Shown: piece after piece, positions 1 through 8,063 of the stretch
Layout: every line of letters starts with the position of its first letter
Numbering within the stretch: position 1 is the stretch's first letter
Source of the DNA: an uncultured Bacteroidia bacterium
GTDB lineage: Bacteria > Bacteroidota > Bacteroidia > Bacteroidales > UBA932
DNA length: 64,000 nucleotides
Assembly (NCBI GenBank): GCA_902785575.1
Contig: CACZZF010000010.1
Span: forward strand, 39,161 to 103,160
Reading direction: 5' to 3'
The notes under the pieces: generated by a model
What the model was told of the DNA's origin: nothing
The model's input: only the letters and a program-made list of their open reading frames with translations
Databases searched by the model: none
Program-made: the position numbers and the translations under genes

Positions 1-1436
1 TCCGTGCCGACCATCGATTCAGCCTGAGCGGCGAGAGAATCGCCAGGCTCCACGAAGCGGACCTGCTCGGACTTGAACAGCATGTCGATATCGCAGACCT
101 CGCCATTACGATGCTTGGCTATGATGATCTGAGTGGTTTCCTTCCCGTCCGGAGTTTCTCCAAGGCCAACATAATCAGGGCGATGTATGAATATGACCAT
201 ATCAGCATCCTGCTCGATTGATCCGGACTCTCGCAGGTCGCTAAGCTGAGGCTTTCCAGTGCCTCCAGTCCTTTGGACAGCGTTCCTGGACAGCTGCGAA
301 AGAGCGATAATCGGTACATTCAGTTCCTTGGCAGTAGCCTTCAAAGTCCTGGATATGGCCGCGACTTCCTGCTCGCGCAGGCCTCTCAGCTCGACCGGGC
401 CCTGCATCAGCTGAAGGTAATCAACGATCACAAGCCTCACATCTTTCGACTTGACAAGCCTCTTGACTTTGGTACGGAACTCCATAAGCGGGATGCTAGG
501 AGTGTCGTCAATATAAAGTGGCGCTTTCGACAAGGCAGCGAGACGGGTCTCCAGCTGCTGCCAATCCCATGGATCCAGTTTCGATCCGCCCTTAAGTTTG
601 TCAGCAGGAAGGCCGGACTCTGTAGTCATAAGCCTCATAACCAGCTGCAGGGCAGACATTTCCAAAGAGAAAACAGCCACTGGCATATTGTGGTCCACCG
701 CTGCGTTCCTGGCAAGGTTAAGGGCGAAAGCCGTCTTACCGACGGAAGGCCTGGCGGCGAGAATGATCAGGTCGGACTTCTGCCATCCCCTCGTGACACG
801 GTCCAAAGTCGGGAAACCGGAAGGTACTCCGCTGAGACCCTGGATGTTCTGGTTCTTCTCGATCTCGCGCATGGCGTCATTGATGATCGAGCCGACTTCC
901 TGGACATCTTTCTTAAGGTTGTTCTGGATGGCGTTATAGACCTTTGTCTGGGCCTCGTCAATGAGCTGGTCCACCTTTACGGAATCGTCATACGAATCCC
1001 TGAGAATCTCGTATGAAGCCGTAATAAGATCCCTTTGTATACTCTTCTGTTTGAGGATCTTGACGTAGTACTCGATATGTGCGGCAGCTCCGACCTTCTC
1101 GGACAGTCCGGCAAGAACGACAGGTCCGCCAATAGCCTCAAGGTTACCTTTCTCGCGCAATTTGGCGCTGACAGTGACGATATCCACCGAAGTATGCTCG
1201 TTGACAAGCTCGGACATCGCCTCGTAGATCATCTTGTGCCTTGGGTCATAGAAACATGAAGGGCTGAGCTCCTCAAGCGCCATGTCGACGGATGAGGGTT
1301 CGATGAGCATAGCGCCGAGGACAGCCTCTTCGACTTCAAGGGCTTGAGGCGGTTTGTTCCCCATCTCAAGCCCTATAGTGTCCAGGTTGACTGCCTGGGC
1401 CTTTCTCCTTGAGGATTTTCCAGGCTGGTCAGGCAT
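1..1436 (-). CDS. dnaB: Replicative DNA helicase DnaB (3' end cut by window edge)
   Basis: Hexameric 5'-3' helicase that unwinds DNA at the replication fork. The reading frame opens with an ATG at 1436 (MPDQPGKSSRRKAQ) and runs off the left edge after about 478 codons, so roughly the last 30 residues are missing. The N-terminal part has the DnaB primase-interacting domain (EEAVLGAMLIEPSSVD, then FYDPRHKMIYEAM). The last visible part reads AKHRNGEVCDIDMLFKSEQV, typical of the DnaB C-terminus, followed by an acidic tail. It is 12 bp from the next minus-strand gene and may be co-transcribed with it. No intein or frameshift is visible. Confidence 0.95.
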   Translation of the reverse strand, partial: MPDQPGKSSRRKAQAVNLDTIGLEMGNKPPQALEVEEAVLGAMLIEPSSVDMALEELSPSCFYDPRHKMIYEAMSELVNEHTSVDIVTVSAKLREKGNLEAIGGPVVLAGLSEKVGAAAHIEYYVKILKQKSIQRDLITASYEILRDSYDDSVKVDQLIDEAQTKVYNAIQNNLKKDVQEVGSIINDAMREIEKNQNIQGLSGVPSGFPTLDRVTRGWQKSDLIILAARPSVGKTAFALNLARNAAVDHNMPVAVFSLEMSALQLVMRLMTTESGLPADKLKGGSKLDPWDWQQLETRLAALSKAPLYIDDTPSIPLMEFRTKVKRLVKSKDVRLVIVDYLQLMQGPVELRGLREQEVAAISRTLKATAKELNVPIIALSQLSRNAVQRTGGTGKPQLSDLRESGSIEQDADMVIFIHRPDYVGLGETPDGKETTQIIIAKHRNGEVCDIDMLFKSEQVRFVEPGDSLAAQAESMVGT

Positions 1437-1448
1437 AACTGTGATTGT

Positions 1449-2261
1449 CTATTCGAAATCCGGATTGACTATGATTCGTCCGCAATGTTCGCAGATGATC
1501 AGCTTCTTGTTGGAAGCGATGTCTACAAGACGCTGCGGGGTGATGGTGCTGAAGCAACCTCCGCAGGAGTCTCCATTGTACACGGAGACCACGGCGAGGT
1601 GGTTGTGGACACTGGCGCGAATACGGTCATAAGCGCTCATGGTCCTGGGATCGATCTTGGCCGCACACTCCTTCCTCTTCTGCTCAAGTTTCTCCTCTTC
1701 TTTCGATGTGGACTCGACGATGGTAGCGAGCTCTTCTTTCTTGGCTTTGAGGTCCTCGCTACGGATGGCGATGAAATCCTTCAGGTTATCCTGGTCCGCC
1801 TTCTTCTCCATGATAGCGGTCCTGGTGTCATTGATGGTCTTCTGGGCGATCTGACGGAGAAGTCCCTGATTCTCAATCTCTTTGTTGATGGAGTCGTACT
1901 CACGGCTGTTGGAGATGTCATCCAACTGCTTCTGGTACTTCTCGATCTGGAGGTCGCAGTCGACGATATTCTGCTTATTCTCGGCGATGGTCTGGTTGAA
2001 CACGTCAATCACAGCCGCACCCTGGGCGAGACGAGCCTTAAGGTCCGCCACCTCTTCCTCAAGAGCCTCCACCTCAGAGGGAAGCTCGCCGCGGAGCTGG
2101 ACGATCCTGTCGATTGCCGAATCGGCCTCCTGGAGAGCGTACAGGGTCTTGAGTTTCTCCTCGACGCTAATCTCGGAGTCGGCGAAATTCTTCTGCAAGG
2201 AGACGAAAGTCTCCCTCTCGTCTATAGGTGTCTCAACTTTCTTGATTTTCTTGGTTGCCAT
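1449..2261 (-). CDS. Coiled-coil protein with C-terminal C4 zinc ribbon
   Basis: A 270-residue protein. The ATG at 2261 (MATKKIKKVE) is chosen over a longer upstream frame that would run into the preceding gene. Residues about 30-215 are rich in Glu, Lys and Leu and look like long coiled coils. The C-terminus has CGGC and CEHC pairs about 25 residues apart, the C4-type zinc ribbon of a family conserved across Bacteroidota and other bacteria. The function is unknown; a nucleic-acid or ribosome-related role has been suggested for the family. It lies 23 bp downstream of the Nif3-like gene, in what looks like a merR-nif3-zinc ribbon operon, a common arrangement. Confidence 0.88.
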   Translation of the reverse strand: MATKKIKKVETPIDERETFVSLQKNFADSEISVEEKLKTLYALQEADSAIDRIVQLRGELPSEVEALEEEVADLKARLAQGAAVIDVFNQTIAENKQNIVDCDLQIEKYQKQLDDISNSREYDSINKEIENQGLLRQIAQKTINDTRTAIMEKKADQDNLKDFIAIRSEDLKAKKEELATIVESTSKEEEKLEQKRKECAAKIDPRTMSAYDRIRASVHNHLAVVSVYNGDSCGGCFSTITPQRLVDIASNKKLIICEHCGRIIVNPDFE

Positions 2262-2284
2262 AGTAGCTTTGAAATCTGACTGTT

Positions 2285-3064
2285 CTAATAATAAAAAACC
2301 GGATTGCTCGCCCTTAGCTTCTCGCTGGTACGGACTGCAAAGGTAGGAAATTTTTTCCTTAAGAGAGAAAATAATACATCGCAAATTTCCACTTCCCCTT
2401 CGAAATGGCCTATATCAATGACCATAAAGTTCTTAGGAGTGAAGAAACGATGATATGTTATATCCCCGCAGATATACGCCTGGGCGCCGGCTTCCATGGC
2501 TTTCCCGATCAGGGAAGAGCCTGAGCCACCGCACATGGCAACCCTGCTTACAGGTATGTCAAGCGGCTTGGAGCAACGGACTAAAGACAGGTCGAAACAA
2601 GATTTCACATATCCGATGAACTCCTCGGCTCCCATCGGCCCAGGAAGGTTCCCGACTGCTCCGAAACCAATCCCGTCCGCTTCCTGGTCAAGAACCTCAA
2701 CATCTTTGAGGCCGAGACGTCTGGCCATAATCCCGCTAACTCCTCCGATAACCTTATCAGCGGTAGTGTGGGCGGCATAGACAGCGATTCCGGCGGAAAC
2801 CGCCTTGATCACCGCGAGCCCGACCGGATCCTCAGGCGCTATCGTCTTGATTCCTCCGTAGATAAGGGGATGATGGGTGACAATCATGTCAGCGCCGCAA
2901 GCGATAGCTTCGTCAACCAGCTCAGGAGTGCAGTCGAACCCTACAAGGACTCCTTTGACCTCCTGGTCGGGAGAGCCGATAATCAGCCCGCTGTTGTCCC
3001 AACTCTCCTGGATCGGCAGAGGAGCGAACTCCTGGATTGCCGATGTGATATCTCTCACTATCAT
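2285..3064 (-). CDS. Nif3-like dinuclear metal-centre protein
   Basis: A 259-residue member of the Nif3/YqfO/YbgI family, a toroidal hexamer with two metal ions per subunit. Conserved features visible: ESWDNSGLIIG near the N-terminus, VTHHPLIYGG (metal-binding histidines, about residues 62-71), YAAHTTAD, CGGSGSSLI in the middle and DIGHFEGE near the C-terminus (His and Glu ligands). It is the short form without the inserted PII-like domain. Its ATG overlaps the stop of the MerR gene (ATGA), so the two are translationally coupled. The biochemical role of the family is not settled. Confidence 0.93.
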   Translation of the reverse strand: MIVRDITSAIQEFAPLPIQESWDNSGLIIGSPDQEVKGVLVGFDCTPELVDEAIACGADMIVTHHPLIYGGIKTIAPEDPVGLAVIKAVSAGIAVYAAHTTADKVIGGVSGIMARRLGLKDVEVLDQEADGIGFGAVGNLPGPMGAEEFIGYVKSCFDLSLVRCSKPLDIPVSRVAMCGGSGSSLIGKAMEAGAQAYICGDITYHRFFTPKNFMVIDIGHFEGEVEICDVLFSLLRKKFPTFAVRTSEKLRASNPVFYY

Positions 3065-3378
3065 AGCGACTTCTTGACTTCGACAAGCTGGCTCCTTATC
3101 TCCTTAAGGCTGTCCAGGACCTTTACCCTGCCCTCAACTTTCTGCCTCTCGGCGGCGAGTTTCTTGGATGCGCCCTCCAAGGTCAACCCTTGCTCTTTGA
3201 CAAGGAGATGGACCTGCTTCAAGCAATCCAGGTCCTCCGCGGTGTACAACCTGTTGCCCTTGGCGTTCCGCTTGGGTTTGATGTATTTCGGGAACGAGTT
3301 GGACCAGAACCTCACCAGAGATGTGCTCTCACCCAGAAGCTCGGACACTTCGCCGATAGTGTAATATAATTTCTCCAT
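3061..3378 (-). CDS. MerR-family transcriptional regulator
   Basis: A 105-residue DNA-binding protein. The N-terminal winged helix-turn-helix reads YYTIGEVSELLGESTSLVRFW, followed by a basic stretch (KPKRNAKGNRLYTAEDL), typical of MerR proteins. The remaining 50 residues form a helix that would dimerise as a coiled coil. No effector-binding domain is present, as in the short MerR-like proteins common in Bacteroidales. It is the first gene of the merR-nif3-zinc ribbon group; target genes cannot be inferred. Confidence 0.9.
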   Translation of the reverse strand: MEKLYYTIGEVSELLGESTSLVRFWSNSFPKYIKPKRNAKGNRLYTAEDLDCLKQVHLLVKEQGLTLEGASKKLAAERQKVEGRVKVLDSLKEIRSQLVEVKKSL

Positions 3379-3387
3379 ATAATATAT

Positions 3388-4347
3388 TTAATCCATTGAT
3401 TGCCCTGTGTTGGAAGACATGAAAAGCATCCCCATATAGTCCTCGGGAGTGACAGAGGCGAACATGTAATTAAGAGGATCCATCCTCAATGAGTCCTTCC
3501 TGACCTCATAGTGCAGATGCGGCGCGAAAGAGTTGCCCGACATTCCCACTTGTCCTATCTGCTTGCCTCTCTGGACTTTCTGTCCCCTGCTCACCCTTGT
3601 GTTCTCCAAATGGGCATAGCTGGTGACATAGCCGTTGCCATGGTCGATAGCCACGACATTGCCGAGGCCCTTGGAAGAGTGGTCGACATATTTCACGACT
3701 CCGTCAGCCGCGGCGTAGACCGGCTCCCCCTGCTGGGAGATGAGATCGAGTCCTCCATGATTGGCCGGCACCTTGTAGAAAGGATTGATCTTCTGGCCGA
3801 CAGACGCTCCCGTCCTAGCATAGGAGAACGAACCGAGAGGGATAGTCATGGGGGGAAGCTTTTTCACTCCTCCACTATCAAGGACCGCCATTACCCTAGC
3901 AAGGTTATTCTCGACTCGGGCTGAAGCGATATCCAGCAAATCCAGTTTCTTCCCGACATATTCAACTATATCTTTGTCTTCCACAGAATCAATCGCCGAT
4001 AGGAGTCCATCAGGATACATGCTGCCCAGATCCGGCGAATCAGAGTTGAAAAGCTGGCGATAAATCTCCCGGTCTTTTTCCTTGAGCCCATCCAGAACAT
4101 CACCGACAAGCTCCTCTTTGCGAAGCATCTCGGCATACATTTGCTCATACATCTGGATATCCCTCTTAAGGGCGCGCTCAGAGTCTGTGCTGACCAAAAG
4201 GGAAAACACCACATAATAAACCACCGCGAGAGATGCCGTGACAAGGAAATACCCCAAGGCCTTCTTGGTCACCGACCAGACGGAACGAGTGACCTTCCGG
4301 AATTCCATCCGGCTTTTATCGAACACGTATTTCTCACCGTCTGCCAT
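3388..4347 (-). CDS. M23 family metallopeptidase (membrane-anchored)
   Basis: A 319-residue LytM/M23 peptidase, expected to cut peptidoglycan cross-links or to regulate such cutting in the periplasm. One membrane segment lies at about residues 32-52, then a helical stalk, then the M23 domain with the zinc motif HGGLD at about 198 and the catalytic HLHYE near 279. The zinc ligands are all present, so it is probably active. It lies 6 bp downstream of a second M23 gene of the same architecture; the two look like an old tandem duplication. Confidence 0.92.
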   Translation of the reverse strand: MADGEKYVFDKSRMEFRKVTRSVWSVTKKALGYFLVTASLAVVYYVVFSLLVSTDSERALKRDIQMYEQMYAEMLRKEELVGDVLDGLKEKDREIYRQLFNSDSPDLGSMYPDGLLSAIDSVEDKDIVEYVGKKLDLLDIASARVENNLARVMAVLDSGGVKKLPPMTIPLGSFSYARTGASVGQKINPFYKVPANHGGLDLISQQGEPVYAAADGVVKYVDHSSKGLGNVVAIDHGNGYVTSYAHLENTRVSRGQKVQRGKQIGQVGMSGNSFAPHLHYEVRKDSLRMDPLNYMFASVTPEDYMGMLFMSSNTGQSMD

Positions 4348-4353
4348 AAGCCT

Positions 4354-5358
4354 CTACCTGCGTGTCACACTGAAAGAACGCCTGGTAGGCATGGTCTCAT
4401 TCTCCTTCTCCTGACGGTTCGTCATCGCGATATAGTCCTGTTTGGACATCGAGAGATCAAAATAGTTCATCGGATTGACCCTTTCTCCTTTGTAGAACAC
4501 CTCATAATGGAGATGGGGGCCGCTGGCCCTTCCTGACTTGCCGCTCTCGCCTATCTTGTCTCCCCTCTTGACCTTCATCCCCTCAATCACAGTCATCCTG
4601 TCGAGGTGGGCGTAACGTGTCTTGTAACCGAACCCATGATCTATGTTGACGCAATTGCCGTAACCGAAGAAGTCATATTCCACAGACTCGACAACTCCGT
4701 CACCAGTGGCGAAAACAGGATTGCCGACCTTCATGGCGAGGTCAACCCCGGTGTGGAGCCTGGACTCTCCCGTGAAAGGATCCGTCCTGTATCCGAACTG
4801 GCTGGAGAGGTTGTACTTGGAAGGATCAGGAATGATCGGCGGGACCGCCGGGATGCATGACGCCATGTCACCGGCACGTTTGGAGACCGCCGCCACCTCA
4901 TCGAACGACTTGCTCTGGACATAGGTCATCCTGGTCAGCTTATCGATTCTCAAAGCGGTGTTTTTCAAAGCGTTGGTGGGCTCCAGCCCATCCAGGAAGG
5001 CGTACCGGTCCACTCCGCCGATACCAGCGGTGCGGATAGAGGCGGGAATCTCGTTCATTCCGAATATGGACCTGTAGATATCGTCGTCCCTTATCCTCAA
5101 AGCGTCCAGATTGCTCTCATAACGGTCCAGGCGGGAGTTCATCAGATCAATACGCGCGTCCCAACGTGCCATCTCGGCCTTAAGGAGAGCCGTCTTGGGA
5201 AGATCCATCCCAAGAACCGATGTGAATACCCACAGATATAGCACCGACAGCCCTACGCTACCGGCGACGAGAAGGAGCCCCTTGATCAATTTCGATTTCA
5301 AAGACACGTCTTTGATCTCATAGAGAAGGGTCTCCGGATTGAGAATATATTTTCTCAT
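4354..5358 (-). CDS. M23 family metallopeptidase (membrane-anchored), paralogue
   Basis: A 334-residue peptidase with the same plan as its downstream neighbour: short cytoplasmic N-terminus (MRKYILNPETLLYE), one membrane segment at about 28-48, a helical linker and an M23 domain with HTGVD and HLHYE zinc motifs. The ATG at 5358 is preferred over an upstream in-frame TTG at 5367, because a TATATTTG -7 box at 5372-5365 would put the transcript start almost at the ATG. It is divergent from alaS. Confidence 0.92.
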   Translation of the reverse strand: MRKYILNPETLLYEIKDVSLKSKLIKGLLLVAGSVGLSVLYLWVFTSVLGMDLPKTALLKAEMARWDARIDLMNSRLDRYESNLDALRIRDDDIYRSIFGMNEIPASIRTAGIGGVDRYAFLDGLEPTNALKNTALRIDKLTRMTYVQSKSFDEVAAVSKRAGDMASCIPAVPPIIPDPSKYNLSSQFGYRTDPFTGESRLHTGVDLAMKVGNPVFATGDGVVESVEYDFFGYGNCVNIDHGFGYKTRYAHLDRMTVIEGMKVKRGDKIGESGKSGRASGPHLHYEVFYKGERVNPMNYFDLSMSKQDYIAMTNRQEKENETMPTRRSFSVTRR

Positions 5359-5364
5359 AGCTCG

Positions 5365-5412
5365 CAAATATACCCTTTTTTGCTATAAATCGCTAAAAAT
5401 GTTATAATTTTG
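5365..5412. promoter_or_regulatory. Divergent promoter region between M23 gene and alaS
   Basis: Minus strand: TATATTTG (5372-5365), a perfect TAnnTTTG box for the M23 gene, with a very short or absent leader. Plus strand: TAATTTTG (5405-5412) with TTTG at 5379-5382 as a -33 element, spacer 22 bp, placing the alaS start about 25-30 nt upstream of its ATG. Confidence 0.6.
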
Positions 5413-5444
5413 CTATTTCCGTGCCAAAAAGGGACAGATAAACG

Positions 5445-8063
5445 ATGAATACAGCTAAAGAGATAAGACAACAGTTCCTGGATTTCTTCGAGTCCAAGGG
5501 ACATCTGGTGGTGCCTTCGGCCCCCATGGTAGTGAAGAATGACCCGACTTTGATGTTCACCAACGCCGGTATGAATCAGTTCAAGGACATATTCCTTGGC
5601 AATTCCGCCCCTAAGTCCAAAAGGGCGACCGACTCGCAGAAATGCCTCAGAGTCAGCGGAAAACATAATGACCTTGAAGCCGTCGGCCATGATGGACGCC
5701 ACCACACGATGTTCGAGATGCTCGGAAACTGGAGTTTCGGTGACTACTTCAAAGAGGAGGCGATCGCTTGGGCGTGGGAGCTCCTGACCGAGGTCTACAA
5801 GATCGACAAGACCAAGCTTTACGCCACCGTTTTCGAAGGATCTGCCGATGACGGTACCGAGATGGACTCCGAGGCTCTCGAGGCTTGGAAGAAGCACCTT
5901 CCGGAAGACCATATAGTATATGGTAACAAACATGACAATTTCTGGGAGATGGGCGACACCGGTCCTTGCGGACCTTGCAGCGAGATCCATATCGATCTCA
6001 GGAGCGACGAGGAGATCGCCAAGATCCCCGGCAGGGATATGGTCAACACTGACAACGACCAGGTGATAGAGATCTGGAACCTGGTGTTCATGCAGTATAA
6101 CCGCAAGGCTGACGGCTCCCTCGAGCCCCTCCCCGCCAAGAACATCGACACCGGAATGGGATTCGAAAGGCTCTGCATGGTGCTTCAAGGCAAGGCCAGC
6201 AACTACGACACCGACGTGTTCTCCGGAATGATCCACAAGATCGAGGAACTTTCCGGGCATAAATACCACGAGTCCTCCAAGACCGAGGTCGCCATGAGGG
6301 TAATCGCTGACCACATCAGAGCGATCGCCTTCTCGATCGCCGATGGCCAGCTGCCTTCCAATGTCAAGGCCGGTTACGTAATCAGGAGGATTCTCCGTAG
6401 GGCTGTCCGTTACGGATATACCTTCCTCGGTTTCGAGGAACCCTTCCTTTGCGCCCTCGTTCCCCAGCTTATCGAGGACATGGGCGAGGCCTATCCTGAG
6501 CTTGTGAAACAGCGCCAACTCATCGAAAGCGTCATCCGTGAGGAAGAGCTTTCCTTCCTTAGGACTCTCGACAGGGGTATCAGGATGATGGATGACTATA
6601 TGGCCAAGAACGCTGACACCAAGTCAATTCCCGGAGTTGACGCTTTCATCCTTTACGACACTTACGGTTTTCCGATCGACCTCACCGGCCTGATCGCCGC
6701 CGAGAACGGGTACACTGTCGACATGGACGGCTTCAATGTCGAGCTCCAGAAGCAGAAAGAGAGGGCCCGCAACGCCACCGCCAACGAGTTCGGTGACTGG
6801 ACAGTCTTCGTGGATGGAGAAGAGGAGGCCTTCCTTGGATATGACAGTCTCCAGATTGACGGAGTGAGGCTTCTGAAGCACCGCACCGTAAAGCAGAAGA
6901 ACAAGACTATGATCCAGCTGGTCTTCGACCGCACTCCCTTCTATGCCGAGATGGGTGGACAGGTCGGTGACACCGGCGTGGCCATTTCCGCCAGCGGCGA
7001 GGAGATCAGGATCCTCAACACGGTCAAAGAGAACAATTTGACAGTACATATCGCCGAGCGTGTCCCTGAGGACTGCGAAGGAGCGTTCACTTTGAAGGTC
7101 GATGGCGCCCGCCGCCTTAAGATCGCGGCCAACCACACCGCCACCCACCTTCTGGACAACGCTCTCAGGCAAGTGCTCGGAACCCATGTCGAACAGAAAG
7201 GCTCATTCGTCGGGCCGGACTATTTCAGGTTCGACTTCTCCCATTTCTCAAAAGTCACGGACGAGGAGATACGCAAGGTTGAGCATCTTGTCAACTCAAT
7301 GATCCGCAACGATTTCCATCTTGAGGAAAAGAGGGATGCCACGATGGACGAAGCTCTCGGAATGGGGGCTATCGCCCTGTTCGGTGAGAAATATGGGGAT
7401 CGTGTCAGGGTCGTTAAGTTCGGTCCCTCGGTCGAGCTTTGTGGCGGAACCCACGCCACCTCAACCGGAAGGATCGGTTTCTTCAAGATCGTTTCCGAAT
7501 CAGCTATCGCCGCCGGTGTCCGGAGGATCGAGGCCTTGACCGGTGAAGCCGCCGAGAATCTTTTCGACACTGTCGCGGACACCCTAAAGGGCATCAGGGA
7601 GATGTTCAACAACGTTCCGGACGTGACCGCCGCTGTCACAAAGATGATCGGGGAAAACACCGATGCCCGCAAGAAGCTTGAGGAATATGCAAAGGAGAAG
7701 GCCGCTGCCTTCGCCAGGGTCCTGGCCGGGAATTCGGAGCAGATCAATGGTATAAATATTGCGACTTTCAACCGCGACGTTGATCCGAACATGTTCCGCG
7801 AGGCCGCGGCCATCCTCCAGAAGGAGGTGACCAATTTCGCCCTTGCGGCGGCTTTCGAGCATGACGGCAAACCGCAGCTGCTGTTGATGTATTCAGCGGA
7901 TCTTGTCGCCGCCGGCCACAACGCCGCAGCCGACATCAAGGAGGCCGCACGGTTCATCCAAGGTGGAGGTGGCGGACAGCCATTCCTCGCCACCGCGGGT
8001 GGAAGGAACACGGCCGGATTGAAGGAAGCTTTGGATAAATTGGTGGAGGTTATCACCAGGTAA
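5445..8063 (+). CDS. alaS: Alanyl-tRNA synthetase
   Basis: Charges tRNA-Ala with alanine in the cytoplasm. 872 residues, the normal full length. Class II catalytic domain at the N-terminus ([25 protein letters not shown]), then the editing domain with the zinc-site motifs HTATH (about residue 564) and CGGTH (about 665), then the C-Ala region ending in a Gly-rich [14 protein letters not shown] motif. The first ATG after a TAnnTTTG promoter is used. Its TAA is followed immediately by the ATG of the next gene, so the LptF/G-Fmt fusion is probably co-transcribed. Confidence 0.98.
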   Translation: MNTAKEIRQQFLDFFESKGHLVVPSAPMVVKNDPTLMFTNAGMNQFKDIFLGNSAPKSKRATDSQKCLRVSGKHNDLEAVGHDGRHHTMFEMLGNWSFGDYFKEEAIAWAWELLTEVYKIDKTKLYATVFEGSADDGTEMDSEALEAWKKHLPEDHIVYGNKHDNFWEMGDTGPCGPCSEIHIDLRSDEEIAKIPGRDMVNTDNDQVIEIWNLVFMQYNRKADGSLEPLPAKNIDTGMGFERLCMVLQGKASNYDTDVFSGMIHKIEELSGHKYHESSKTEVAMRVIADHIRAIAFSIADGQLPSNVKAGYVIRRILRRAVRYGYTFLGFEEPFLCALVPQLIEDMGEAYPELVKQRQLIESVIREEELSFLRTLDRGIRMMDDYMAKNADTKSIPGVDAFILYDTYGFPIDLTGLIAAENGYTVDMDGFNVELQKQKERARNATANEFGDWTVFVDGEEEAFLGYDSLQIDGVRLLKHRTVKQKNKTMIQLVFDRTPFYAEMGGQVGDTGVAISASGEEIRILNTVKENNLTVHIAERVPEDCEGAFTLKVDGARRLKIAANHTATHLLDNALRQVLGTHVEQKGSFVGPDYFRFDFSHFSKVTDEEIRKVEHLVNSMIRNDFHLEEKRDATMDEALGMGAIALFGEKYGDRVRVVKFGPSVELCGGTHATSTGRIGFFKIVSESAIAAGVRRIEALTGEAAENLFDTVADTLKGIREMFNNVPDVTAAVTKMIGENTDARKKLEEYAKEKAAAFARVLAGNSEQINGINIATFNRDVDPNMFREAAAILQKEVTNFALAAAFEHDGKPQLLLMYSADLVAAGHNAAADIKEAARFIQGGGGGQPFLATAGGRNTAGLKEALDKLVEVITR

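Noticed and set aside
273..1016. Plus-strand open frame of 247 codons
   Set aside because: Shadow of dnaB on the minus strand.
1485..2279. Plus-strand open frame of 264 codons, very Leu/Val/Asp-rich
   Set aside because: Antisense of the coiled-coil zinc-ribbon gene.
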